From Bisgaardia hudsonensis (GTDB lineage Bacteria > Pseudomonadota > Gammaproteobacteria > Enterobacterales > Pasteurellaceae), in NCBI RefSeq assembly GCF_004345785.1, contig NZ_SLXI01000007.1:1-64000 (forward strand): a stretch of DNA of 64,000 bases. Direction: 5' to 3'. The stretch's first letter is position 1. Each line of letters starts with the position of its first letter. Positions 37,471-45,481 of this stretch are shown piece after piece. Both the position numbers and the translations under genes were made by a program. Below the pieces are notes generated by a model. The model was not told the DNA's origin, made no database searches, and saw only the letters and a program-made list of their open reading frames with translations.

Positions 37471-40203
37471 TTAATTTTCTAATGGGGTTTCCAAAACTTC
37501 AGAATTATCTTCCTCTATTGGAATTACTGTTCCTTTTTCAGGCTCCCCAACTCTCTTAGCACCAAATACCCCCATTCCTTTACTATTATTTTCTTTATAG
37601 TAAAAACTACCAGCTAATTCTTCAGCATGAGGTCCATAAAATTTTCCTGTTACAGGCGCATTTGTGAATTTAATTATTTTATCTTCCGTGATTTTTCCAT
37701 TTTCTTTAGTTAATTTCAGATAATTTTTACTATCAGGATCAAGTCCACTAGAACTGGTATTTGCAACCCCATTAAATGATGTTCCATCTATCTTGGCATT
37801 AATTTGAACATACTGACTATCAAAACTTGAACCGCGTCCTAATTGCCCTTCTAGAAGTTTGTCATTAAAATCAACTGTAAATTTAGCTTTATTTTGATCC
37901 TTTTCACTTGAATTTGGTAAGTTAAACTCTGTTTGACCTTCTTTCCAGAAACTACCTTCCCAAGAACCATCATATTTAACGACTAATCCTTGTTCAATTT
38001 TTGGCATATTACCAACTTCGGTTGGAATTCCTTGAACGAAGAAATGTTTTCCAGATGGATCGATTGGTAATTTAAAATCATTAACCTCATTTCTAATTAA
38101 TGTTAAATTTTCAAGATTAATCGTATCAAGATCTATATCCTTATATTTTCCATTAGATACTCCAATTTTCTCATCTAATGTATTTTGCTTGTTTTCTAAT
38201 TCTCTTATTTCATTTTGAAGTTGAGCTAATGTTTTTCCTTCTTTATTTACAGCATCACTATTAAATTCATCTCTCAAATATTTCGCTTTTTTCAAATCAT
38301 AATCAATTTTTTTTCTTTCATTATATTGAGCATCAAACTCTTTTTTAGTCTTTATAATACTATCTAACTCAGCAACAACACGTTTTTTATTAAGCTTATT
38401 ATTTTTTGCTAATTTTTCTTTAAGATCTTGTTGAGAAATATTTATATTACGAGCAATTCCATCTTCTGCGTATATAAAATCATTCTCTTTCTTTTTATAA
38501 AAATCATTAATGTAATCTTGTTCATTTTTAGTTGTAGAAGAAGGAGTAAAGTTCCTAATATGTTCTTTCAGAGTCTGAAGAGGCTTTTTATAACCTTCAG
38601 TACTCTCATCTCCATTAAGGTCTTTCACTATATCAAGAACATATTCTTCATTATTATCTAAAAAATCTAAAATATATTTTGGATTAATTTTCTGATTGTT
38701 AATTTCATTATCAACATCAGTATAATCCTTTTCTTCTATATATTCTTCCGCACTTTCTTCAGTATCTTCTTCTATATATTCTTCAGTATCTTCTTCTATA
38801 TTCATAACTAACCAATATAAAAGAGTATTATCTACAATACCCTTAATTTGTTCATTAATAATATCTTTTACATTAGGTTCATCTGTTTTCGATACATTTT
38901 CCTTAGCTTTATTCTCCATTTTATTATTTTGTTTTTTAGAATAACTATAACTTCCAAATGAAGTGTAATCTAACTGTGTTGAATGTCCCTGAATACTATC
39001 TCCCGAAGGTAGAGTACTTGATATATTATTTTCCAATGGTATTTCTTTACCATCTATAATTAATTTTGAAATATTGTGAAAACTCTCCAAATTTTCCACA
39101 TTAGGAAAATTCTCATTATTTTCATAGTTGATTGTAAATGCATCAAAAAGATCTTTACCTTTATTTGAAGTATTTATATTTCCAGATGAAGCACCAAAAA
39201 CAACAAAAATACTGCTATCATCTGCTAAAAAACTACCAGCAAGTTCTTCACCATTATCACCAAAAAAACCACCTATAACAGAATTTGAATCTGAACCAAA
39301 AAATTTACCAAAATCTTTATCATCTTTAGATAATGCTATTGCTTTACCATTAAAATGGTTTTTCTCTATCTTACTATCAATAGAATAGATTTCTCGGTTA
39401 CCTTCTCTTGTTGTTTTATTAAGTTTTCCGGTTAATTTTTTATCATTAAAATTAGCTTCAAATTCACTATTATATATTACACCATTAGTACCAGCTGTAC
39501 TTTGTTCTCTATTTGAAGTAGCGCTATATTTATCTCCAAATCCACCACCAATGGTATCAATTGCTGAACTAGTATTTGTATCTCTACCTTGTTTAGCATC
39601 TGTTGCAAAATGCCAAATTCCCTTATATGAAACATTTCCTTGGTTAGGAATAGTTTTTGATGCATTTTCTCCTTGATAATAAAGCGTTCCTGTTGGACCT
39701 GTTCTTAAAATATCTTCTTTCCCTTTAAGCCCCTTTTCCTCTGGTTCACCTAATTCATTATAATCTTCAAAACCTAAGCTAATATGTTTAAAACCTTGTT
39801 TTCTATCATCTCGAGTTAAAATGAATGCTTTACCTATTCTTCCTTGTCTATTTTGTAAAGATAGTTTTTGCTCATTCTGTGCAATTTCTTCCTCTAAAAA
39901 GAGTCCACTACCATTCTCTGTACCAGTGCGTACGTGGTAAACCTTAATTTTTTCCTCATTTAATTTACCATCTTTATGGGTGGCTATATTTCGTCTAACA
40001 AGAGAAACTTGATAACCTAAATAGAGATCTTCAACTTTCTTTGTAGATCCCTCTTTTATAATCTTTTTACTATCTTGAGATGATTCAGTATTTTTATTTA
40101 TTTCAGGCACTATATTAGAATCAAAACTGCCACCACCAGCACAAGCTGTTAATAATACAGGAAATATTATGACTAATGCTTTCTTTTTAAATGGAATATT
40201 CAC
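37471..40203 (-). CDS. tbpB: Surface lipoprotein TbpB with a large acidic C-lobe insertion
   Basis: TbpB captures iron-loaded transferrin at the surface and passes it to TbpA. A lipoprotein signal (PVLLTACAGGGSF) precedes a bilobed body. The N-lobe barrel ends GGFFGDNGEELAGSF and the C-lobe barrel ends GKFYGPHAEELAGSF. At 910 residues it is far longer than usual TbpB (about 500-700). The extra length is one block, residues about 425-718, between the C-lobe handle strands LDYTSFGSYSY and HFFVQGIPTEVG. The block starts lysine-rich, has a glutamate-rich repeat near 467-490, then coiled-coil-like K/E/N helices. The related LbpB carries acidic regions in its C-lobe, so ligand identity is open. Its export partner is probably the Slam at 42341. 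Confidence 0.88.
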   Translation of the reverse strand: MNIPFKKKALVIIFPVLLTACAGGGSFDSNIVPEINKNTESSQDSKKIIKEGSTKKVEDLYLGYQVSLVRRNIATHKDGKLNEEKIKVYHVRTGTENGSGLFLEEEIAQNEQKLSLQNRQGRIGKAFILTRDDRKQGFKHISLGFEDYNELGEPEEKGLKGKEDILRTGPTGTLYYQGENASKTIPNQGNVSYKGIWHFATDAKQGRDTNTSSAIDTIGGGFGDKYSATSNREQSTAGTNGVIYNSEFEANFNDKKLTGKLNKTTREGNREIYSIDSKIEKNHFNGKAIALSKDDKDFGKFFGSDSNSVIGGFFGDNGEELAGSFLADDSSIFVVFGASSGNINTSNKGKDLFDAFTINYENNENFPNVENLESFHNISKLIIDGKEIPLENNISSTLPSGDSIQGHSTQLDYTSFGSYSYSKKQNNKMENKAKENVSKTDEPNVKDIINEQIKGIVDNTLLYWLVMNIEEDTEEYIEEDTEESAEEYIEEKDYTDVDNEINNQKINPKYILDFLDNNEEYVLDIVKDLNGDESTEGYKKPLQTLKEHIRNFTPSSTTKNEQDYINDFYKKKENDFIYAEDGIARNINISQQDLKEKLAKNNKLNKKRVVAELDSIIKTKKEFDAQYNERKKIDYDLKKAKYLRDEFNSDAVNKEGKTLAQLQNEIRELENKQNTLDEKIGVSNGKYKDIDLDTINLENLTLIRNEVNDFKLPIDPSGKHFFVQGIPTEVGNMPKIEQGLVVKYDGSWEGSFWKEGQTEFNLPNSSEKDQNKAKFTVDFNDKLLEGQLGRGSSFDSQYVQINAKIDGTSFNGVANTSSSGLDPDSKNYLKLTKENGKITEDKIIKFTNAPVTGKFYGPHAEELAGSFYYKENNSKGMGVFGAKRVGEPEKGTVIPIEEDNSEVLETPLEN
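38731..38805 (-). repeat. Short tandem repeat encoding the Glu-rich segment of TbpB
   Basis: On the coding strand GAAGAAGATACTGAAGAA occurs twice 24 bases apart, and GAAGAATATATAGAAGAA also recurs. They encode EEDTEEYI, EEDTEESA and EEYIEE. The second unit holds AAGTGCGG, eight of nine bases of the uptake-signal core. Units are multiples of three, so length changes would stay in frame. Confidence 0.75.
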
Positions 40204-40233
40204 GAGATTAAAGCTCCTATAAAATGAGGGAAA

Positions 40234-40647
40234 TTATTTTTCATTAACGGTTACAAAACCAATTTTTTTCAAACCTGAATTTTGGGCAGATTCTAATACT
40301 TTAACGATATTACGGTATTCCACTGCAACATCAGCAGAAATTGCCACAACCGTATCTTTATCTTGATTAAATTGTTGAACAAAATAGTCCTTTAACTCTT
40401 CATCAGTTACTATTTTTTCGCCAAGATAAGTACCAGATAAATTTATAGCCACTCTAGCAATATTTTTAGGCTCATCTTTCTGAGCCACATTTGCTGTAGG
40501 TAGTTCTAGTGGGATAGATTGAGTTAAAATCGGCATAGTGATCATAAAAACAATCAACAACACCAACATAACATCAACAAGAGGGGTAACATTAATTTCT
40601 GACATCACATTGTTATCAGAAGATTGATTAAATGAACCAAATGCCAT
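40234..40647 (-). CDS. exbD: Energy-transduction protein ExbD
   Basis: Inner-membrane partner of ExbB that uses the proton gradient to energise TonB. The 137-residue protein has a short cytoplasmic N-terminus, one membrane helix (residues about 22-42) with the essential aspartate in VTPLVDVMLVLLIVFM, and a periplasmic domain ending in GLKKIGFVTV. Its start overlaps the exbB stop by one base. It lies upstream of tbpB with a 30-base gap, so the transporter motor is made with the receptor it serves. Confidence 0.95.
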   Translation of the reverse strand: MAFGSFNQSSDNNVMSEINVTPLVDVMLVLLIVFMITMPILTQSIPLELPTANVAQKDEPKNIARVAINLSGTYLGEKIVTDEELKDYFVQQFNQDKDTVVAISADVAVEYRNIVKVLESAQNSGLKKIGFVTVNEK

Positions 40648-41318
40648 TATTTATTCTCCTGATGATTTAATAAATAAATATATAAATCGTGAGCAAAAGA
40701 ATCTAAATCTTGAGAGATATTACGATTTAAACGAGTTATTGCGTTATAAGCTAATACCGCAGGGATAGCAACGAATAAACCCATTGCTGTTGCAACTAAA
40801 GCCTCACCAATTGGTGCTGAAACAGTCGCTATACTTACTTGTCCTTGTTGACTAATATCCATTAATGCATTAAATATTCCCCAAACAGTACCAAATAAAC
40901 CAATAAAGGGAGCAACTGCACCAATAGAGGCTAACGCAACTAATCCTGATTCAAAAGGACGAATTGTTTGTGTAATAGCATTGCTAATATTTAATGTAAG
41001 ATAATCTTTGAGAGAGAGTTGAGCCTGTAAACCTACAACTGCGGTTTTATTTTGTTGATATTTTAAATAACTTGGTAATACTTTTCTTAAAACTGAAGAT
41101 ATAACAGAACGATCTTTATCAGCTTTTTCTTGTGCCTCTTTTATATTATTCGATTGCCAAAAAGCATTAAGCATTTTCTTATTTTTACCCTTCATACCTA
41201 CTAATTTAAGTAAACGAATAAAAATAATGCTCCAAGATATAATACTCATCAAAATTAAAATAGAAAAAGAGATTCGTAATACCATATCTTGTTGTTCTAA
41301 AAGATGAAATAAATCCAT
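40647..41318 (-). CDS. exbB: Energy-transduction protein ExbB
   Basis: MotA/TolQ-type proton-channel subunit of the TonB motor. The 223-residue protein has three membrane helices: near residues 15-37, 127-150 (GLVALASIGAVAPFIGLFGTV) and 168-192 (PIGEALVATAMGLFVAIPAVL). The conserved TIRPFESGL precedes the second helix. It is the ExbB2 type without a long N-terminal extension. The gene overlaps exbD by one base and follows tonB by 23 bases. Confidence 0.94.
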   Translation of the reverse strand: MDLFHLLEQQDMVLRISFSILILMSIISWSIIFIRLLKLVGMKGKNKKMLNAFWQSNNIKEAQEKADKDRSVISSVLRKVLPSYLKYQQNKTAVVGLQAQLSLKDYLTLNISNAITQTIRPFESGLVALASIGAVAPFIGLFGTVWGIFNALMDISQQGQVSIATVSAPIGEALVATAMGLFVAIPAVLAYNAITRLNRNISQDLDSFAHDLYIYLLNHQENK

Positions 41319-41341
41319 AATAAGACCTCTAATAAATAAAA

Positions 41342-42115
41342 TTAAGCGGCATTACCGCATTTAAAATTAATTGAAAATACCACATCAGCTACTACAGCTT
41401 TACCATTTAATTTTGCAGGGCTATAAGTGTGATTTGATGCTATACGTTTTGCTTGATTATCTAAGCGTTTAATACCTGATGATGATATAACTTGAACATT
41501 TTGAGCTTTACCATTTTCACTTATCGTTACCTTTAATTTGACTCGTCCTTCATCATCAGCTTCATCAGAAAGATCAGAACAAACTCCACGCATAGCATTT
41601 CCATATCCCGCTCCTAAGGAAGCATTTTTATTGCCATTCCCTTGTGTAGATTGACTACCCTTAACGCCATTTGCTTGTCCAACAGGTCCATTTGGGGCAG
41701 TTTGATTAACATTTGATTTTTCTACTTTTTTAACAATATCTTTTTTTATTGGCGCTTTAACTTTTTTTTCAACTTTTTTAGGCTTAGGTTTGGGCTTTGG
41801 TGGTTTTTTTTCTTCTTCGGGTTTTACTGGTTCTAGTTTATTTACTATATCAGCCTCTGTTTCAACTTTTGTCGCTATGACCTCTTGTTGAGGTTTAGGT
41901 AATTCAGGTTCTTCAATTTTTATTTCTTCTTCGATGATAGGAGAAGATTCAGGCACGCCTAAATTCACTTCTACCATCTGTAAAGTTTCCAAAAAATCAT
42001 CAATTTTAACTTTTTGAAAAGATGCTTGTGCTAATAACCACCCCAAAATCAAATGAAGAAAAAGTACTACTAAAATAATAAAAAAAGAACTAATTCTACT
42101 CTCTTTCATTAACAT
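41342..42115 (-). CDS. tonB: Energy-transduction protein TonB
   Basis: Spans the periplasm and pulls on TonB boxes of outer-membrane receptors such as TbpA. The 257-residue protein has an N-terminal membrane anchor (FFIILVVLFLHLILGWLL, residues 11-28), an acidic then proline/lysine-rich spacer with KPPKPKPKPKKVEKK, a Gly/Asn/Gln-rich linker and a C-terminal TonB domain (GRVKLKVTISENGKAQNVQ to VVADVVFSINFKC). Two cysteines frame the C-terminal domain. It is first in the tbp operon, behind the Fur box at 42165-42183. AAGG lies four bases before the ATG; a second ATG is two codons in. Confidence 0.93.
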   Translation of the reverse strand: MLMKESRISSFFIILVVLFLHLILGWLLAQASFQKVKIDDFLETLQMVEVNLGVPESSPIIEEEIKIEEPELPKPQQEVIATKVETEADIVNKLEPVKPEEEKKPPKPKPKPKKVEKKVKAPIKKDIVKKVEKSNVNQTAPNGPVGQANGVKGSQSTQGNGNKNASLGAGYGNAMRGVCSDLSDEADDEGRVKLKVTISENGKAQNVQVISSSGIKRLDNQAKRIASNHTYSPAKLNGKAVVADVVFSINFKCGNAA

Positions 42116-42164
42116 TTAACCTTGTCTATTAAATATCATTTATAAAAAATAACGATCGAAACAA

Positions 42165-42183
42165 ATAACAATCATTATCATTA
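42165..42183 (-). promoter_or_regulatory. Fur box upstream of tonB
   Basis: ATAACAATCATTATCATTA on the plus strand matches the 19-bp Fur consensus (GATAATGATAATCATTATC) strongly in both halves. It lies 50-68 bases before the tonB ATG and predicts iron repression of the whole tonB-exbB-exbD-tbpB-tbpA operon. Confidence 0.85.
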
Positions 42184-42285
42184 CTATAAATATTTTATAA
42201 TTTAAATATTTATATGTAAAGTATGGTTTTTTATAAAATGAATTAAATATCGAATTATTTGTGGAAAAATGAAAAAATACTTTAA

Positions 42286-42320
42286 AACCATAGAAAAACA
42301 TATATCTTTTTTCTATGGTT
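42286..42320 (-). terminator. Terminator after slam
   Basis: AACCATAGAAAAA (42286-42298) pairs with TTTTTCTATGGTT (42308-42320), a 13-bp stem. On the minus strand it lies just past the slam stop and is followed by TTTTAAAG. It separates slam from the tonB promoter, so the two are distinct transcription units. Confidence 0.8.
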
Positions 42321-42340
42321 TTTATTATTTCTATAAATTT

Positions 42341-43831
42341 TTAAAACTGTTTGCTAAAATCAATAAATACTTTATGTTTGTCATAACTATAAAACGGATG
42401 ATTTGCCCGAGTTTTATTAAAACTATAAGTTAAACGAGGGGTTATCCCCCAATAATGTACCGCTCGATGCCAAACAGACGCTTGAAATCCATATTCTTTA
42501 CGTTGAATAACACCAAAAAATGGTATCGGTCCTTTGTGACGTTTTTGAGCAAGACTTGCAGAAAAACGAGTAGATAATCCTTTATTCCATTCTTCAAGCC
42601 AGCCCAATGTTATTCCTCGACGGAAAAAACTATCATCTTTATCACGAGCTGCATTTCTTTGATAATTTAAATTTGTAAATAAACGTCGTTGTGCATTAGC
42701 ATAAAAAATTAAGCCAGTTGATATAGAATGATAATTACCATTTAAATGTTTGCGAGTAGAATAGCGTTGCTCTGCATATTCATAACTATTTGTAAATTGC
42801 CATTTTGGTGAAAGCCAATAATTAAAATTAAGTGTTATGCCTGTTGATTTAGAAAAACGTTTAAGCGTTTCACTATTTTTTGATCCTCCTCCATATAAAA
42901 CTTGTGTCATAAATGGAGAAATAGAAAATAACATTTTACCATTTTGATATCCGATACCTAAACGACCACTAATTGAAACTTCGTTATATTTTTTATTATT
43001 CCAATAATATTTTCCATCGGTACTCAAATTAAGATCATTAAAAAAACCATCTCTCCAAGACCATTTTTTACCAATATCAAAATTAAAACCAATTCCTTCC
43101 GCTGACTCGGCAGGCTCTGCTTTTAATATTCCAGAACCTTGATGAATAATTGTTGATTTAGGGGCATTATTGATATTTGGATCATTTAAATAAGTTACCC
43201 CTCCACTAAATGTCCAACGATCTCGTTGTTGAATAGCATTGAGATATTTTATAATCAATAATTGTAATTCATTCGGAATAGGTTCAGCACGTAACTTATA
43301 AAACTGATTTTCAGCTGCCTCTAACTCATTATTCTCAAATAGTACGATTGCTAACTGTAATTGTGCAGGTAAGATATGGGGAGTTGTAGATAGTAATTTA
43401 CGGTACGAGCGAATTGATAAATCATAATTTTGTTCATTTTTTGCTAAAATAGCCTCAGCCCATTGAGTTAGAATTGTATCCTTAAATTTGCTTGGAAACT
43501 TTTGATAAATAGGAAAAAGTAGTGCAACATTATCTGTGTTTCCTTGTTTTACTGCAGCCAATAACCCTCTAATAACCAAGTCAGGACGAGTTGTAAGCTC
43601 CTCCTTTGATATTACAAGTCTATTCAAATTATTCGTATTCTTTTTAAATATATCTCTATTTATTGATGTTTTGAAATTATTTTGATGTTTAGGATAAAGT
43701 TCATCTTGAATACGTTGATCAGCTAGATGTTCATTGACTCGTTGTTGTTCTTGATTGGCAAATGCTGTACTAGCCATTGCTATTACTAAAGTTGAAAAGA
43801 TAAATTTTTTTACATATTTTTTTGCCATCAT
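42341..43831 (-). CDS. slam1: Surface lipoprotein assembly modulator (Slam)
   Basis: Slam proteins are outer-membrane barrels that move lipoproteins such as TbpB to the cell surface. The 496-residue protein has a signal peptide (cleavage near TAFA-NQ), a helical TPR-like periplasmic region (about 30-200, with LLPAQLQLAIVLFENNELEAA-type repeats) and a C-terminal DUF560-type barrel from about 205. The barrel has alternating aromatic strands (WTFSGGVTYLNDPNINNAP, then GLIFYANAQRRLFTNLNYQ) and ends KHKVFIDFSKQF. Its place directly upstream of the tbp operon on the same strand supports TbpB as its client. A Fur-like site (43878) and a terminator-like hairpin (43850) lie just upstream. The start has only a weak GAG ribosome site. 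Confidence 0.9.
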   Translation of the reverse strand: MMAKKYVKKFIFSTLVIAMASTAFANQEQQRVNEHLADQRIQDELYPKHQNNFKTSINRDIFKKNTNNLNRLVISKEELTTRPDLVIRGLLAAVKQGNTDNVALLFPIYQKFPSKFKDTILTQWAEAILAKNEQNYDLSIRSYRKLLSTTPHILPAQLQLAIVLFENNELEAAENQFYKLRAEPIPNELQLLIIKYLNAIQQRDRWTFSGGVTYLNDPNINNAPKSTIIHQGSGILKAEPAESAEGIGFNFDIGKKWSWRDGFFNDLNLSTDGKYYWNNKKYNEVSISGRLGIGYQNGKMLFSISPFMTQVLYGGGSKNSETLKRFSKSTGITLNFNYWLSPKWQFTNSYEYAEQRYSTRKHLNGNYHSISTGLIFYANAQRRLFTNLNYQRNAARDKDDSFFRRGITLGWLEEWNKGLSTRFSASLAQKRHKGPIPFFGVIQRKEYGFQASVWHRAVHYWGITPRLTYSFNKTRANHPFYSYDKHKVFIDFSKQF

Positions 43832-43849
43832 AATAATTACTCAAAAAGA

Positions 43850-43868
43850 AAGCTATCAAAGATAGCTT
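43850..43868 (-). terminator. Terminator-like hairpin immediately upstream of slam
   Basis: AAGCTATC (43850-43857) and GATAGCTT (43861-43868) form an 8-bp stem with a three-base loop. On the minus strand TTCTTTTT follows. It sits 19-37 bases before the slam ATG. It either ends the upstream oxidase transcript or, if slam starts upstream of it, acts as an attenuating 5'-UTR hairpin. Confidence 0.65.
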
Positions 43869-43877
43869 ATTTTAATA

Positions 43878-43896
43878 AATGAGAATAGTTTACATT
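43878..43896 (-). promoter_or_regulatory. Possible Fur box upstream of slam
   Basis: AATGAGAATAGTTTACATT is a partial palindrome matching the 7-1-7 Fur pattern with several mismatches in the right half. It would place slam under iron control together with its client TbpB. Weaker than the site at 42165. Confidence 0.45.
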
Positions 43897-43991
43897 TCTT
43901 TAAAAACACCTTCAAGTTAAATTACTTATTATAATAAAGATAGCTACAAATTTTCATTTTACTGATACAAACTAATATAAAAAATAATTAA

Positions 43992-45287
43992 CTAACGATA
44001 TTTATCTAAAAAATGATAATAATTAGTGCCTATAAATAGAGCTATTTTTTTTACTAATTTTCCACCGAAAATAGATGGAACTTTAAGTTTTTCAAAAATA
44101 GCTAATCGCTCATCATTACCTAATATAGCTTCAGCAATAATACGACCAGCTAATCCAGTTAATGCCACACCGTGTCCAGAGTAACCTTGAGCAAAATAAA
44201 TATGTTTAGAAATACGCCCAAAATGAGGGTTAGCATTAATAGTCATATCAATTGGTCCTCCCCACCCATAATCTATTTTTATATTCTCTAGCTGAGGGAA
44301 AACTTTTAACATATTCTTTCGCATAATTTCTTTCATATTCTTATTAGAGCTGGAATCACTACCAAATAAAAGACGATTATCAGCACTTAATCGATAATAA
44401 TCCAACAAATAATTACTATCACAAACAGACATTCCATTATTTATTAAACTATCTGCTAACTTTTGTTCCAATGGCTCAGTAGCAATAATAAAACTATCAA
44501 CTGGCAGAATTTTTCTTTTGATACCTTTAGTAATTTTTTGTGGTAAATTAATAACATAAGCATTTGTTGCTATTACAACATCTTTAGCTATTACGGAAGA
44601 ATTATCTGTTTGAATTTCCAAAGATGATGATTTTTCAATTAGATCAACAACGGGGGATTGTTCATAAATTTTTACACCGAGATCCAAACAAGCTTTTGCT
44701 AAACCAAGACAATAATTCAATGGATGTAAATGGCCTGAATTGCTATCAAATAATGCACCTTGATAAATTTTACTCCCTAAATGTTGCTCTAACTTAGCTT
44801 TATCCCATAATTGCATATTGGTATAACCAAAAGTTTCTCTTGTTGTTTTTTCTAATGCAATTAAATCGTCCATTCTACGAGAATTTAATGCTAACGTTGC
44901 ATAACCTTTTTTCCAATCACATTCAATATTATATTTTTTTATTCGTTCATCTATAATATCAATGGCTTCTAAAGACATATCCCAAAGTTTTTTAGTATTT
45001 TCAAATCCTATTTGATCAATATATTCATCAATACTATCTTCAAAACCATTTATAGCTTGACCACCACTACGACCAGATGCACCAAATCCAATTCTAGCAC
45101 CTTCTAACACTATAACCTTTTTACCTTGTTCTGCTAATTCAAGAGCTGTAGATAGTCCAAAAAATCCCGCACCAATGATACAAACATCAGCAGAATCTTT
45201 ATTTAATAGAGAGGGTAATTTAAAATGAATATTTCTGGTATCTGAATAATAAGTTTTGATATGTTCTTGATGTGAAAAATTAAGCAT
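43992..45287 (-). CDS. FAD-dependent amine oxidoreductase (DadA/PuuB-like)
   Basis: A 431-residue flavoprotein of the DAO superfamily. The dinucleotide loop is DVCIIGAGFFGLSTALELAEQG (residues about 34-55), followed by a FGASGRSGGQAINGF segment and a C-terminal FAD-contact region with YFAQGYSGHGVALTGLAGR. The pattern resembles PuuB (gamma-glutamylputrescine oxidase) and related enzymes. The neighbour potD-like gene is divergent and binds polyamines, which supports a polyamine substrate by context only. No signal peptide is seen; the C-terminus is hydrophobic and aromatic (ALFIGTNYYHFL). A good promoter lies at 45315-45342. Confidence 0.8.
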   Translation of the reverse strand: MLNFSHQEHIKTYYSDTRNIHFKLPSLLNKDSADVCIIGAGFFGLSTALELAEQGKKVIVLEGARIGFGASGRSGGQAINGFEDSIDEYIDQIGFENTKKLWDMSLEAIDIIDERIKKYNIECDWKKGYATLALNSRRMDDLIALEKTTRETFGYTNMQLWDKAKLEQHLGSKIYQGALFDSNSGHLHPLNYCLGLAKACLDLGVKIYEQSPVVDLIEKSSSLEIQTDNSSVIAKDVVIATNAYVINLPQKITKGIKRKILPVDSFIIATEPLEQKLADSLINNGMSVCDSNYLLDYYRLSADNRLLFGSDSSSNKNMKEIMRKNMLKVFPQLENIKIDYGWGGPIDMTINANPHFGRISKHIYFAQGYSGHGVALTGLAGRIIAEAILGNDERLAIFEKLKVPSIFGGKLVKKIALFIGTNYYHFLDKYR

Positions 45288-45314
45288 AAAATCCGTTAAA
45301 AAAATTTTTTTGCG

Positions 45315-45342
45315 ATATTACTCCCTTTATAAAAGATGTCAA
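45315..45342 (-). promoter_or_regulatory. Promoter of the FAD oxidoreductase
   Basis: On the minus strand a perfect -35 TTGACA (45337-45342) is followed after 16 bp by TAATAT (45315-45320), just 28 bases before the start codon. Confidence 0.65.
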
Positions 45343-45363
45343 TTTTTTAAATCTATTTTTTTC

Positions 45364-45372
45364 TGCTATACT
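45364..45372 (+). promoter_or_regulatory. Extended -10 for the potD-like gene
   Basis: TGC-TATACT forms an extended -10 about 110 bases before the start codon. It implies a leader of about 100 bases that contains an AAGTTG/CAACTT inverted repeat and an uptake-signal core near 45440. Confidence 0.4.
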
Positions 45373-45481
45373 GCCCGAGAAGTTGATAATTCAACTTAGT
45401 ATTTTTATATAATTAAATATATTATATAAAAATTTTTTACCGCACTTTACTGCCTATAAAAGGGCTTTGGAGAACAATAAA

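Noticed and set aside
34644-40203. Calling the receptor pair LbpA/LbpB (lactoferrin) because of the acidic insertion
   Set aside because: The tonB-exbB-exbD-tbpB-tbpA operon is the known Pasteurellaceae transferrin arrangement. The acidic block alone is not enough, so it is left as an open question.
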